Source: Nodosilinea sp. PGN35
GTDB lineage: Bacteria; Cyanobacteriota; Cyanobacteriia; Phormidesmidales; Phormidesmidaceae
Assembly: GCF_029109325.1 (NCBI RefSeq)
Contig: NZ_JAQKQJ010000021.1
Span: forward strand, 302,475 to 366,474
Direction of reading: 5' to 3'
DNA length: 64,000 nt
Shown: one piece after another, positions 27,714-37,116 of the stretch
Layout: each line of letters begins with the position of its first letter
Numbering within the stretch: the stretch's first letter is position 1
Notes under the pieces: model-generated
What the model was told of the DNA's origin: nothing
The model's input: only the letters and a program-made list of their open reading frames with translations
Database searches by the model: none
Made by a program: the position numbers and the translations under genes

Positions 27714-30514
27714 GATGACCTCCAAGGAGTTGCAGATTGGGGCTGATGACCGTTAGGAGCTAACTCAGTCGCTGAGTGGATCAGTTCAAACTGAGGGGTA
27801 CTCGCCGCAATGGTGTCGAGCGATTGACCACTGCGCAGCGCCTGAACGTAAGCCTTGGCAAAGGCGGCATACCCGGCAAACTTATTAGGATGCTGAGCCA
27901 GCACCCGCTGGCGGGCTCGCTGCTCCTTGGGGTTGTTGGCCACTGCCCCCAACAATTCAGGAGAGGGATAGTGGGCGCAGGGCGTGAGCCGAGCGTCGGC
28001 ATCGAGTAGCCAGTGGGAGCAAAGCCGACCAGGACTGATACGGAAAGATTCTTCGGTGTTGGGCCGCAGGAGACTGGGGTCGTAGCCGAATAGCTTCTGG
28101 TAGGAGGGCAGTGCGTTGGGCTGAATAGCCCCCACCAGGCGTGTGTTGAGGTTTTGTAGAATCTGTGACCCGGCGACCGATTGAGCGATGGTGTCGGGAT
28201 CTTGACCGATAATCAGGGGGCGAATACCGGACTTGGCCCCGTTGGCGCAGACCTGGCCGATGATCTGGGCGATGCCGTTGTACTTAAACAGAATCGGGCT
28301 TTCATCAATGGCCAGCAAAGAATCGGAGACTTCTAGCGCTCGCCGGAAGGCCATGGATTGAGCCGAGAGCGCCAGCACTGCCGCCTCGATGTTGTCGCCG
28401 ACGTTGCGCAAGGCAAAGACGGTGAGTCGGGCATCGGTGCGAATGGTCGAAGGTTGGGAGATGGCTTTGCCGACCCGGCTGGAGAGCCAGCCCCGCAGCT
28501 CTAGCAGGATGGTGGCGACGGCTTCATTAAGTAGGGCCGATTCCACCTCCAAATCTAGATTAGCGACAGTCTCGACAAAGTCCGCCAAGGTTGGCATCTG
28601 TTGCCAGTCGGGGCTACCAAATCCAGATTCAAATGCCGCTTCATAGCGGCTCAGAATCTGAGGATTGTCGAAGAACGTGGCTAGACCTTGCCAAAGCACC
28701 GTGTGAACTCGCTTGCCCAACTGGTTGTCGGTCTCAGTACCCATCACCATGGTGTCGAGGGCTTTGACCAGAAACTCCTTGTAGTCGTCCAGGCGCTCTT
28801 GCCGCTGGTTGTCTGGCAGGTTACGCAGATCGGGGATCTGGAAGAGATTGTTGCTCTCAGAACCAATATCGAAGTAAGCGCCCTGGTCACCAAAGAACTT
28901 CACCAGGTCGGTATAGGTGGTGGTGCCATCAGGTTTGGGATAGTCGAGGGAGATGACGTTCATCCCGTTGGCGATCGCCCACACGAAGATCTCCGCCGCT
29001 AGCACCGACTTGCCGCTGCGAGTCTCCCCGAAAATCAACATCCCCCGGTGCTGGTTCACAAAGTCCAGATAGATCGGCATCTGGCCATCGCGGGTAATCA
29101 GCTCAATGCCCTGGTTGTCGATAGTGCGAGGGCAGGCTACCGGTATTAGCCCAGGAGCTTCGTTGGTCAGGTACATCTGCCTGCGCCCATCGTCGATCAG
29201 GCGATCGCCCACAATCGGCAACGATCTGAGCCAAAGCTGCCAGGCAATCTCGGTTTCGCGAATGAAGTCGCCCTGATGGAAGGCATTGGTCAGCTTTAGG
29301 CAGGCTTCAGCCAAGGATTCTGGGGTATCCCGGTGGAGCAGCACCAAACCACTGACCCAGATGGGGAGAGCCCCTTCATAGATCCGCTCCTGGGCTTCCA
29401 CCCCCTGCTTCATCCGCATTTGAGAAGCCACATCGACATCCCGCAGCAGATTGGCGCGGAACGTAGCGGTGACACTTTGCTTAGTCAGCCGTTGCAGCGT
29501 AACGCGGGTCATCATCCGATCTGCGGCGGCCAGTTCGCAGACGCACTCGCAGTCGGGGAACTGGGCCAGGGCTTGCCACAGGTAATAGAGCTGATGCTCA
29601 GGCGTCGTGAATCCAGCGGGTTTGGATTCCATCACCACGGCCCCAACGAATTTGCCTTTCACCTGCACCCACTGGCGGTCTGCCTTAGGATGGCTGGGTT
29701 GCCCGTTCTCCCCACGAATTAGGCGAGAGGTGGCGTGCAGTGGATCATGGATCAGTTCACTGAGTTTGACCTCGCCGTCAGCATCACTCAATTCCAGGCA
29801 TTGCGGAACAGGGGGAACTGTCGTTGAGTTGAACTGAGTCCAGAGGTAGTGCCACAGATCCTCGGTACTCATTGCGATCACCTGGAGCCCCATGCGGGCA
29901 TTGAGCTGCTGCTCCCAATGCAGGTAGCCATCGGTAAAGCCCTGGGTCAGAAGCTGCACGTAGGACTGTTGTTGGTTTTGCTCCTTCAATCCTTTGAACG
30001 TGTCGTACTGCGCCACCACCAAGGCCAGGAGCTTTTCGACGTGATCAGCGCTCTGCTCTTGTCCCGACCCCAGGGGGTAGCTGGCAAACAAATAGAGCTG
30101 TTTAGGTTGGCGCTGCTTTTCGGTAGTGAGATCTCGGGTAGCGCGTTGTTGCGCCAGCAGCAGGAATTGGCTTTCCAAAGTAGCGGTGGTCTGGATCAGA
30201 GTTTCGAGGGACTGTTGACGCTCCCTGTCATCGGCAAACGATCGCCAATGAATCCGCAATCGGTCTCCAGGCCGAAATCCCTTCAACCCATCTTCGAGTC
30301 GTTTCAACGTCGGTTCTGCCTGCCCCGGTTGCAGCTGGGTGTGAATACCCCGACTGCGAAAGCCAAACACCAGGCTGTACTGCCGCTGGTGCTTGAGCAA
30401 ATAGGCTCCGACGTTGCGTCCCCGCAGGTTCAAGCGGCAGAGGCATTCCAGGTGCGATTCATCTTCAAACGGGCGAAAGCGGTAGCGCTGTGTTCCAAGC
30501 CTTGGTTTACTCAT
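27710..30514 (-). CDS. virB4: VirB4/TraC-type secretion ATPase
   Basis: The hexameric ATPase that powers pilus assembly and substrate transfer at the inner membrane. Start placed at ATG 30514 (protein MSKPRLGTQRYRF); the frame is open another 58 codons upstream, but these overlap virB3 and are Cys/Pro/Trp-rich and unlike protein. That gives 934 residues, within family size. Walker A is GETRSGKS (about 494-501), followed by VISLDYPKPDG; Walker B is SLLAIDES (about 731-738); a QDPDTIAQ segment near 770 matches the family arginine-finger region. The first 8 bases overlap virB3 and the last 4 overlap the VirB5-like gene, so translation is coupled. Confidence 0.9.
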   Translation of the reverse strand: MSKPRLGTQRYRFRPFEDESHLECLCRLNLRGRNVGAYLLKHQRQYSLVFGFRSRGIHTQLQPGQAEPTLKRLEDGLKGFRPGDRLRIHWRSFADDRERQQSLETLIQTTATLESQFLLLAQQRATRDLTTEKQRQPKQLYLFASYPLGSGQEQSADHVEKLLALVVAQYDTFKGLKEQNQQQSYVQLLTQGFTDGYLHWEQQLNARMGLQVIAMSTEDLWHYLWTQFNSTTVPPVPQCLELSDADGEVKLSELIHDPLHATSRLIRGENGQPSHPKADRQWVQVKGKFVGAVVMESKPAGFTTPEHQLYYLWQALAQFPDCECVCELAAADRMMTRVTLQRLTKQSVTATFRANLLRDVDVASQMRMKQGVEAQERIYEGALPIWVSGLVLLHRDTPESLAEACLKLTNAFHQGDFIRETEIAWQLWLRSLPIVGDRLIDDGRRQMYLTNEAPGLIPVACPRTIDNQGIELITRDGQMPIYLDFVNQHRGMLIFGETRSGKSVLAAEIFVWAIANGMNVISLDYPKPDGTTTYTDLVKFFGDQGAYFDIGSESNNLFQIPDLRNLPDNQRQERLDDYKEFLVKALDTMVMGTETDNQLGKRVHTVLWQGLATFFDNPQILSRYEAAFESGFGSPDWQQMPTLADFVETVANLDLEVESALLNEAVATILLELRGWLSSRVGKAISQPSTIRTDARLTVFALRNVGDNIEAAVLALSAQSMAFRRALEVSDSLLAIDESPILFKYNGIAQIIGQVCANGAKSGIRPLIIGQDPDTIAQSVAGSQILQNLNTRLVGAIQPNALPSYQKLFGYDPSLLRPNTEESFRISPGRLCSHWLLDADARLTPCAHYPSPELLGAVANNPKEQRARQRVLAQHPNKFAGYAAFAKAYVQALRSGQSLDTIAASTPQFELIHSATELAPNGHQPQSATPWRSS

Positions 30515-30818
30515 GGTGGTTGGGTAAATGACGCTGATAGGGCACATGGCCCCGTTTCCAATCGGGCACGGGCATGAATTTGTGGGTAAAAAGCCAGGTC
30601 TTTTCGCCGACCACCACCCACCAGGTGGAAATGCCCCAGGTGCTGAGCAGCAGAAATGGGACAAACCCCAGGCCAAGTACAACTTCAATCAGGATGTAGA
30701 AGCCGACGAAGATGCCGCCCGAGGGGGCGAGCAGGTTAGCTGGAATAGGGCCAAGAGACGGTTGACGGCCCAGGCTGGGATTGACCGGGCAGTACAGGCG
30801 CGAGTCGGAGTCGCTCAT
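30507..30818 (-). CDS. virB3: VirB3/TraL-like small membrane protein
   Basis: 103 residues with one long hydrophobic hairpin (about 36-68, FVGFYILIEVVLGLGFVPFL then STWGISTWWVVVGE), the size and topology of VirB3/TraL. It lies between the pilin-like virB2 and the ATPase virB4, the conserved order for this component, and overlaps virB4 by eight bases. VirB3 associates with VirB4 at the inner membrane and is sometimes fused to it. No catalytic motif is expected or seen. Confidence 0.75.
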   Translation of the reverse strand: MSDSDSRLYCPVNPSLGRQPSLGPIPANLLAPSGGIFVGFYILIEVVLGLGFVPFLLLSTWGISTWWVVVGEKTWLFTHKFMPVPDWKRGHVPYQRHLPNHHE

Positions 30819-30819
30819 C

Positions 30820-31260
30820 TCAGGCTCCGAAGAACAGGCGGCTCAGACCTTCGACAATGACGACGGCGGCAATGATGATGAAGGCATTTTGCAGCAGGGG
30901 TTGCCACTGTTCGCCCCGCTGGGCCTGGTAGACCGCAAAGAACACAAAGCCGACAGCTGACACCCACACCACCAGGCGCAGGAGACCGAACATGAAGCTG
31001 ATGATGTCACCGTCCAGATATTGGCCAAAGATGTTCTGGGCCTCACCTTCGACAGTATCGAAGAGCTGGGCCATCGCCGGATTGGCGTGGCTGGTGATGC
31101 TGATGAATAGCAGGATTCCAGTAACGATGCCCAGCAGCGTCCAGCCGCTCAGACCACGGAATTTGAAATGGGCGAGCTGACATCCAGCTCTAGAAAAAGT
31201 TTTACGGCTGCGCTGAACTAGAGGCCGTAGATGCCCCAAGCGGTTAGACACAAGATTCAT
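30820..31260 (-). CDS. virB2: VirB2/TrbC-like pilin
   Basis: Major pilus subunit candidate, 146 residues. The start ATG 31260 follows GGAGTAGGAGAT directly. A long leader ends in a hydrophobic stretch and an AMA|QLFD cleavage site (about residue 64). The mature part of about 80 residues has two membrane helices (about 88-110 and 122-140) joined by a short basic loop (QAQRGEQW), the layout of VirB2/TrbC/TraA pilins. The long basic leader (about 40 residues before the hydrophobic core) is typical of TraA-like prepilins. First gene of the minus-strand transfer operon, so its promoter lies in 31261-31740. Confidence 0.8.
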   Translation of the reverse strand: MNLVSNRLGHLRPLVQRSRKTFSRAGCQLAHFKFRGLSGWTLLGIVTGILLFISITSHANPAMAQLFDTVEGEAQNIFGQYLDGDIISFMFGLLRLVVWVSAVGFVFFAVYQAQRGEQWQPLLQNAFIIIAAVVIVEGLSRLFFGA

Positions 31261-31740
31261 ATCTCCTACTCCAAGTGATGCGGACGTAGGTAGATCGCTC
31301 CCTGAACAGATTGAGTAGGACGATTTTCAGCGATGGGTGGCAGATCGTTGGTCTCGCCACCCGTAGGTCAAGCACGGAACTTCATCAGGAACTCAAGATT
31401 GATGACTCAATCTTCGTTGTACTTTCATGTTGAAAGTGTTATGGCTCATATTGGAGTAGTACTTCTGAAAAGTAAAGCAGGCTTTAGATTTTGTTTACAA
31501 ACGGGAATTTGCCATACCTAAAGGGAGCCAAAAATGTCCAAAAATGCTTAAAGTCTCCTGAAGGCAGTGCTTTACGTTGTTTGAAGACGTACAAATGTGT
31601 AGGCTGAGGTACAACGGGTCTATGTCAGATATCAGTAATGGCAACTAGTAGAGTGCGAGGCTTCCTGAGCTAAGGTGATGTAAAGCGGAGGAAGGCTTAT
31701 ATCTGTCAACCTCAGGTTTCTGTAAAGCTGTGGCACTACG
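31261..31740. other. Divergent control region between transfer operon and ribbon-helix-helix gene
   Basis: Non-coding stretch that must hold the promoter of the transfer operon (minus) and of the 160-residue gene (plus). It is AT-richer than the coding DNA. It contains two tandem perfect hairpins (31395-31437), and the nine-base direct repeat CCAAAAATG at 31528-31536 and 31538-31546, one helical turn apart. No open frame looks like protein. Confidence 0.6.
31395..31437. promoter_or_regulatory. Two tandem perfect inverted repeats (operator or oriT-like)
   Basis: First repeat: AAGATTGA (31395-31402), loop TGAC, TCAATCTT (31407-31414). Second repeat: ACTTTCA (31421-31427), loop TGT, TGAAAGT (31431-31437). 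Both are perfect and only six bases apart, upstream of the transfer operon and beside a DNA-binding-type gene. Operators for that regulator, or protein-binding repeats of a transfer origin, are the two readings I consider likely. Neither hairpin is followed by a T-run, so a terminator is less likely. Confidence 0.5.
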
Positions 31741-32223
31741 ATGTTTCGTTCATTCAGTGGGGAGGCTAGGATAGCGGCAGTTGGTCTCACCCCTGTCACT
31801 CCTATGGTCAAGTCCTCTGTGCCCCAAGACAAATCGCCATCCGACTCCTCAGATGTAGGATGTCGTCCTACGTTTTACATGACGGCGGAACTGCTGGAGG
31901 CACTGGAGGCACAATGTGCGGTGGAAGGGAATCGAAAGCGATCGCCTTTCCTGGCTGAAATCTTGGAACTTCTGCTGACAAGTGACGTGGGTCAAACTCT
32001 GCGAGAGAGTGCTCAAAAGCACCGCCGTCCGTTGCTCCACGAATTGGAGGCTAACTTGATTCTGTTCAACGAACACATTCCAACAGAACGGATTGTAGAG
32101 TTGGCAGAAGCGAGTCAGCGCAATCCCGATCAAATGCTGGTACGTCTGGTGCTTCTGGGTTTGCGGATTTATGAGCGAGCTGTCTCGCTGATGGAATCAG
32201 ATATTGAAGGCCGTCAGAGTTAA
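31741..32223 (+). CDS. Ribbon-helix-helix-type DNA-binding protein (putative transfer regulator)
   Basis: 160 residues. Residues 46-80 (PTFYMTAELLEALEAQ, then RKRSPFLAEILELLL) fit a ribbon-helix-helix unit: a short beta strand, a helix, a turn and a second helix, as in CopG/Arc and in relaxosome accessory proteins. The C-terminal 80 residues are helical without a recognised motif. It is transcribed away from the transfer operon across a region with two tandem inverted repeats, the usual setting for a regulator of transfer genes or an oriT-binding protein. A second ATG at 31804 would remove 21 residues; neither start has a good ribosome binding site. Confidence 0.65.
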   Translation: MFRSFSGEARIAAVGLTPVTPMVKSSVPQDKSPSDSSDVGCRPTFYMTAELLEALEAQCAVEGNRKRSPFLAEILELLLTSDVGQTLRESAQKHRRPLLHELEANLILFNEHIPTERIVELAEASQRNPDQMLVRLVLLGLRIYERAVSLMESDIEGRQS

Positions 32224-32509
32224 TTTCGTAAACCTCGTCACCCTTTTACTTTTTCTTCCGGATTTAGTGCGGCGACTCAGTACATATCTTGTACTGGTGA
32301 TATTTGCTACTCATTTTATACGTAGCGTAGTGAAGCTCTGTTTGCCCCCAGATAGGTGCAATTCACACCACCAGGCCACCGTTGTTTTCAGGATCGTTGG
32401 GCTGGAATGAAGAGATTTTTGAGTGGACGCCTTGGGGGCAAGGCAGTGGGGAATAGTCCTTATCCCGTTGCCGCTGGTGCAAGTGGGCCGGCAGCGGGGT
32501 AGGGGCATC

Positions 32510-32977
32510 ATGGCTCGATTTTTGACGCGCCGCTATGTGGCGGTGACTTGGACTGAGGCGATTCGTCTGGCTGAGTTAGACAAGACACCCTGGTCAGAGA
32601 TTCGGCAGGCTGAGGAGGTGCAGTTGCTGCACCGGGAGGAGTGGTGGGCCTGGTGGTCGGATGAGCAGTTGACAACGGCGATTGGGCTGCCGGAATCGCT
32701 GTGTCCCCAGAGCCTTTCGCTTGATGCGATTGGGCTGATTTCGGAAGTGTGGGAGGGCTATGCTGGTGTTCCGTCCTGTGGGTGGGCAACGCTGGCAAGG
32801 GTAGAGCAAGTATTGGGCCGAGAGCGACAGCCTCGCCCTGAGAATACGGATGGCTATGATTGGGTAACCCTAGAGCGGCTCAACGTGCGGTTTACGGATG
32901 GCTCAGAGGGTACTTTTCAGTGCTTGTACAAGGGATATGGTGAGGGCTTTGAATGCCAGATTGAACGGATTGCCTAA
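32510..32977 (+). CDS. Hypothetical protein, Trp-rich (155 residues)
   Basis: Not recognised. Start placed at ATG 32510 after the purine-rich GGGGTAGGGG; the frame is open 29 codons further upstream, but that part reads as a basic, non-protein-like stretch. The protein is acidic and Trp-rich in its middle (EEWWAWWSDE) and ends with a beta-rich segment (VTLERLNVRFTDGSEGTF). It has no signal peptide or membrane span. It stands alone between the RHH gene and the defence island. Confidence 0.55.
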   Translation: MARFLTRRYVAVTWTEAIRLAELDKTPWSEIRQAEEVQLLHREEWWAWWSDEQLTTAIGLPESLCPQSLSLDAIGLISEVWEGYAGVPSCGWATLARVEQVLGRERQPRPENTDGYDWVTLERLNVRFTDGSEGTFQCLYKGYGEGFECQIERIA

Positions 32978-33402
32978 CTTTTGGAGGAACATGGGTTGGT
33001 CTGCGGATCGCTCCCTAGCTCTTAACCCTTTCCGTATCCAGCAGTCATGCCCCGAAACAGCTTCTCATCCACATCGCGAAAGACCTTGGCTGCCACCCCG
33101 TCAGGTTGAAAGGTTATTGGGTGCGATTGGTATGAAAGTCCGTATCAGCTGTATTGGGCGATTCTAAAGCCCAGTCCTTCATAGAATTCTCTGCGTTCCG
33201 TGCATTGGCCTATAGAAAATGTAAACACTTACATCAGGCTGCTCCGGCCTATCGGCGTCAGCGATGTAATAAGGAACAAGCGGAGAAATTTGCCTCCTAG
33301 GCTGCGTTAGCTAGCTCCATGGGAATGCTCTTAAGAGAGCCTGCCCTCACGCTCTCAACAAGATGGCTGATTCCCGTTGCTCCATGCCAAAGCCCTTTTC
33401 CC
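32978..33402. other. Intergenic region before the defence island
   Basis: No convincing gene on either strand. One short hairpin, TGGGC (33147-33151) with GCCCA (33161-33165 region), lies near the middle. The plus-strand frame across 32898-33167 is rich in Arg/Pro/Cys, overlaps the preceding gene, and I do not count it. The stretch probably contains the promoter of the DUF499 gene. Confidence 0.4.
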
Positions 33403-36400
33403 ATGCTGCCAACTGTCTTTGATACCTGCGTCCCCAGGGATGAGATTCGCTCTGGTGACCTCTCCCTCGACTTGTTCGCAGCCAAGCTTCGGCCTGTGGT
33501 GGAGGGCAAAGCTCCCCAGATCTACCAGCAGCCTGCGGTTTTTCTGGCCAACACCTTTCCGACTGACGGCCTGAAAACCCTGATTACCGAGGTATTTGGG
33601 CGGCTGACCGGGCGGTTAATTGGCTCCCCAGTCATTCGGTTAGAGACCAGCTTTGGGGGCGGCAAAACCCACGACGAGATTGCCCTGTGGCACATGGCCA
33701 AGCAAGGGCGACAGATCGATGGGCTCAATCGCTTTGTAGATGATATTTCGCTGATTCCAGATCGGCCCATTCAGGTGGCGGCGGTGGATGGCCGGGATCT
33801 AGACCCAGAGGCGGGGGTGTACCACTCAGAAACGGGCATCACCACTTACACCCTGTGGGGCGAAATTGCCTACCAAATCGGCGGCATTGATGGCTACCAA
33901 TTGCTGCGAGGGGCAGACGAAAACCGCATTAGCCCCGGCACGTCGGTAATCGATCGCCTGATTGGCCCAGAACCAACGCTGATTATTCTCGATGAGATTG
34001 CGCGTCACCTGCGGGCCGCCAAGGCGAAAACTATTGGGCAGAGCAATCTAGCTGAGCAGGTGGTGGCCTTTTTGTTCTCGCTGATGGATCAGGCGGCTTC
34101 CTGCAACAACCTGGTGTTTGTCTATTCCTTAGCCTCAGAGTCCGACACCTTTGCCAAGGAAACGGCGGAGATTCAGCAGGAGCTGATTCGGGCCTCGGCC
34201 CGGCAGGAGCGGGTGCTGAGCCCCAGTACCGACATCGAGGTTTACAACATTGTGCGGCAACGGCTGTTTGCCAGCATCAGCGCCGAGGCAGCGGAGAAAG
34301 CCGCTGAGGACTATCTCCAGGCCTTTCGGGCTAGCCGGGTGAACTTACCCGACGGCTGTAAAGATGCCACCTACGCTCGGGCGATCGCTAACAGCTACCC
34401 CTTCCATCCTGAGCTATTCAACCTGCTGACCAAAAAGATTGCCTCGATCCCTGAGTTTCAGCGCACGCGAGGAGCCCTGCGTCTGTTTGCGCGGGTGGTG
34501 CGCTACCTGTGGCAGCACCAGGATGCTCGGATGCCGATGATTCATCCTCACCATCTGCCCGTAGGGCTAGAAGATGAAATTACCAATGATCTGACCTCTC
34601 GGCTCCAGCGGCCCCTAATGCGCCTGCCGATCGCCGCCGATATCTACAACCCCAATGGCCGCGAGGCTCATGCCCAACTGCAAGACCAGGAGTGGATTAC
34701 CGCTGGCAAGCCGCCCTTTTCTACCTGGGTAGGCCGCACGGTGTTTCTGCACTCCCTTACCCAGGGCATCTCGTCGGGCATTCGCCGCGCCGAGCTAAAC
34801 CTGTCGCTGCTGACTCCAGGTGTGGATATCAGCTTTGTAGACCGCGCCCTAGAACGGCTGAGCGGGGTGGCCTGGTATTTGGATGTGGACCCCATCACCT
34901 CCGTGGCCCGGTTCAAAGAAGAGCCCTCCATCAACAAAATCATCGCCGAGGAGAAAGAGCAGGTCGGCATCACCGAGGCCAAGGAAGAACTCCGCACCCG
35001 GCGCGACACCATCTTTGCCAACAAGTTCTTTCAGCTGGTGGCTGGCCCCGAGGGTGCCCACGATGTGGACGATGACCCTAACACCCTAGCCCTGTGCATC
35101 ATCGACTTTAACGAGGCGAAGATCGGCAGCTCCACCGACGGCCCACCAACGCTGATTGAGCAAATTTTCAACAACACGGGCGAGTCGGGCAAGTTTCGCA
35201 CCTTCCGCAATCGGCTGCTGTTTTTGCTGGCCAATGACCAGGAGCTAGACCGGGCGATCGACATCACCCGCGAGTTCAAGGCGGTGAGGGCCATTCTGCG
35301 CAGCCAAAACCGCATGGATGACCTCTCCCAAAGCCAGCAGGATCAGATCAAACAAAAGGAAGGGGAGCTAGATCTGGCGGTGCGGGTGGCCTTAACCAAT
35401 GCCTACCGGCACTTGTTCTACCCGGCCAATGACCCGGTGAAAGCAGCTAAGGGGTTGATGCACTATCCCCTACCTGCTCAGGATGCCAGCACCGTGAAGG
35501 GCAACCGCAACCAGCAGGATGTGGTGCTGAAGGCGCTGAAGGACTGCGGTAAGGTGCGGGGGGAAGATGCGGCCCCCTATGCCCCGGCTTACCTGCTGCA
35601 AAAAGTCTGGCCCACGGGGCTCGACCACTGGACGACGCGCCAACTGCGGGAGCAGTTTGCTAAGGACTTGGCCCTGAATATGCTGCTGGATGCGGAAGTG
35701 GCCAAGCTGCGGGACACGATCCGTAAGGGCCTGAGCGAAGGGCAGTGGGATCTCAAGGTGGGGGAGCAGCTCTACATCAAAACCGATGGGGCGACGGTGG
35801 GGACGCCTACCACGATCGAGTTTTCTGACAGAGCGGAGCTTTATCGGCGAGGTTTGTTAAAGCCCCCTGAGCCGAAGGTGGTGGAGCTGAATGCTCAACT
35901 GTTGGCCGGAGGTGGTGACGAGCGGACGGTGCAGGTGCGCTGGCGGGCCAAAGAGGCGTTGAAGGTCAGCCTGTACCAGGATGGTAGCCTGGTGGGTGAC
36001 CAGTTTTTGCCCTCGGATGGGTACCAGGGGCAGATCGCTAAGACGACTGAGTTCAAAGTAGTGGCTGACTACGGTACGGGGGAGATGGGCGAGGCGGTAC
36101 AGACCGTAGTGCTGTACCCAGCGGGGGGTACCAAGTCAACCAATGGCGGCGAAGGGGGTGGTGGGTATGGAACTCTGCCGTTGTTGGAGAAGCCTACTGA
36201 AAAAGACTTTGAGGGCAGTCCTACCAAGGTCTTCAACGACTTGGCGGATTGGCTGAGGGATCATCAGCCGAAAGCGATCGCGGCTCTAGACTTTTCAGTG
36301 AGCGATGTGACGGACTACCGCAAGCTGGGCACAACTCTGCCCCTGCTGGCCCGCTACTCGTTTGATATTGAGCAGTTTGTCACCGTACAAACGGGGCAGC

Positions 36401-36630
36401 AGTTTGTGCGGCTAGAGTACCAGGGAGATGTGCGCGGGTTCCAGAGCTTTTTTAGCACGCTGAATGGCATGCTGAACCTGCCCGAGACCCAGGCAAGCCT
36501 GACGCTGACTGTGAGGCTCAAGCTAGATGTACCTATGGCTCCAGAGGGGTCGGAGATCCAGGGGCTTCAGCAGGCACTAACCCGAAACCCAGTCGATAGG
36601 ATGAATCTGAGAGTCAGAGTAGAATACTAG
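33403..36630 (+). CDS. DUF499-type anti-phage-associated ATPase
   Basis: 1075 residues from ATG 33403 (MLPTVFDTCVPR); 28 further upstream codons are open but look non-coding. Walker A is ETSFGGGKTH (about 82-91) and Walker B is TLIILDEIARH (about 190-200), the pattern of the DUF499 AAA-type ATPases. Further family segments: VFVYSLASESDTF (near 243), NSYPFHPELFNLLTKK, and RTRGALRLFARVVRYLW (about 360). DUF499 proteins recur in predicted anti-phage loci together with DUF1156 methylases and PLD/SNF2 helicases, all of which are in this window (45466-56869). They are presumed motors or scaffolds; no mechanism is established that I know of. A 142-residue gene follows 40 bases later. Confidence 0.85.
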   Translation: MLPTVFDTCVPRDEIRSGDLSLDLFAAKLRPVVEGKAPQIYQQPAVFLANTFPTDGLKTLITEVFGRLTGRLIGSPVIRLETSFGGGKTHDEIALWHMAKQGRQIDGLNRFVDDISLIPDRPIQVAAVDGRDLDPEAGVYHSETGITTYTLWGEIAYQIGGIDGYQLLRGADENRISPGTSVIDRLIGPEPTLIILDEIARHLRAAKAKTIGQSNLAEQVVAFLFSLMDQAASCNNLVFVYSLASESDTFAKETAEIQQELIRASARQERVLSPSTDIEVYNIVRQRLFASISAEAAEKAAEDYLQAFRASRVNLPDGCKDATYARAIANSYPFHPELFNLLTKKIASIPEFQRTRGALRLFARVVRYLWQHQDARMPMIHPHHLPVGLEDEITNDLTSRLQRPLMRLPIAADIYNPNGREAHAQLQDQEWITAGKPPFSTWVGRTVFLHSLTQGISSGIRRAELNLSLLTPGVDISFVDRALERLSGVAWYLDVDPITSVARFKEEPSINKIIAEEKEQVGITEAKEELRTRRDTIFANKFFQLVAGPEGAHDVDDDPNTLALCIIDFNEAKIGSSTDGPPTLIEQIFNNTGESGKFRTFRNRLLFLLANDQELDRAIDITREFKAVRAILRSQNRMDDLSQSQQDQIKQKEGELDLAVRVALTNAYRHLFYPANDPVKAAKGLMHYPLPAQDASTVKGNRNQQDVVLKALKDCGKVRGEDAAPYAPAYLLQKVWPTGLDHWTTRQLREQFAKDLALNMLLDAEVAKLRDTIRKGLSEGQWDLKVGEQLYIKTDGATVGTPTTIEFSDRAELYRRGLLKPPEPKVVELNAQLLAGGGDERTVQVRWRAKEALKVSLYQDGSLVGDQFLPSDGYQGQIAKTTEFKVVADYGTGEMGEAVQTVVLYPAGGTKSTNGGEGGGGYGTLPLLEKPTEKDFEGSPTKVFNDLADWLRDHQPKAIAALDFSVSDVTDYRKLGTTLPLLARYSFDIEQFVTVQTGQQFVRLEYQGDVRGFQSFFSTLNGMLNLPETQASLTLTVRLKLDVPMAPEGSEIQGLQQALTRNPVDRMNLRVRVEY

Positions 36631-36670
36631 ACCTGACGTCTTCTTCCCGGTTTGTGGGGTTCACGACACC

Positions 36671-37099
36671 ATGCAAGAGTTCCAGCTTCGCGTTGTACCC
36701 CTAAGCAACAATGATTTTGCCCTGGAGCTGTACCAGTGCGCCTACAAAAAGGCAGGGGAAAAGAAGCGCCCGGCGGCGAAGCGAGTGGGGCGGCTGAAGG
36801 GGAAGCCACTGGTGCAGGCGCGGCAGGCGATTTACCAGGCGCTGAAGGCGAATAACTATGACCCCAAGACGCTGAGCTATAAGCGGCAGGCTCCCTATGT
36901 GCTCAGTGAGGCGTCGGGGGTGAATCTAGCACTGCTGTTTCAGGCGTTGCAGCCGTTGTCGAAGCCAGAGCGGATTGCCAATGTGACGGAGGGTATTGCG
37001 GCGATGAGTAACGAGGAGGCGCATTACTGGTTTGGGAAGGTGAGTAATGGCAAGAAGCGCCCCGCCCTAAAAGCTATGCGGGTTTTATTGGGAGATTAG
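36671..37099 (+). CDS. Small basic partner of the DUF499 ATPase (142 residues)
   Basis: Family not recognised. A compact, strongly basic protein (KKAGEKKRPAAKRVGRLKGK near 27-46) followed by helical segments with Tyr (QARQAIYQALKANNYDPKTL). The basic stretch suggests nucleic-acid contact. It shares strand, composition and G-ending codons with the DUF499 gene, which ends 40 bases upstream, and contrasts with the AT-rich SPARDA pair starting 17 bases downstream. It therefore belongs with the DUF499 module. Role unknown. Confidence 0.7.
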   Translation: MQEFQLRVVPLSNNDFALELYQCAYKKAGEKKRPAAKRVGRLKGKPLVQARQAIYQALKANNYDPKTLSYKRQAPYVLSEASGVNLALLFQALQPLSKPERIANVTEGIAAMSNEEAHYWFGKVSNGKKRPALKAMRVLLGD

Positions 37100-37116
37100 C
37101 ACCCATATAGAATGTT

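Noticed and set aside
9444..31260. A relaxase gene within the conjugation cluster
   Set aside because: No HUH or MobA-type three-histidine motif was found in any of the translated genes; it probably lies outside the window.
32204..33167. Short plus-strand frames 32204-32410 and 32898-33167
   Set aside because: No ribosome site, unusual residue mix, and overlap with a better gene; I see no support for translation.
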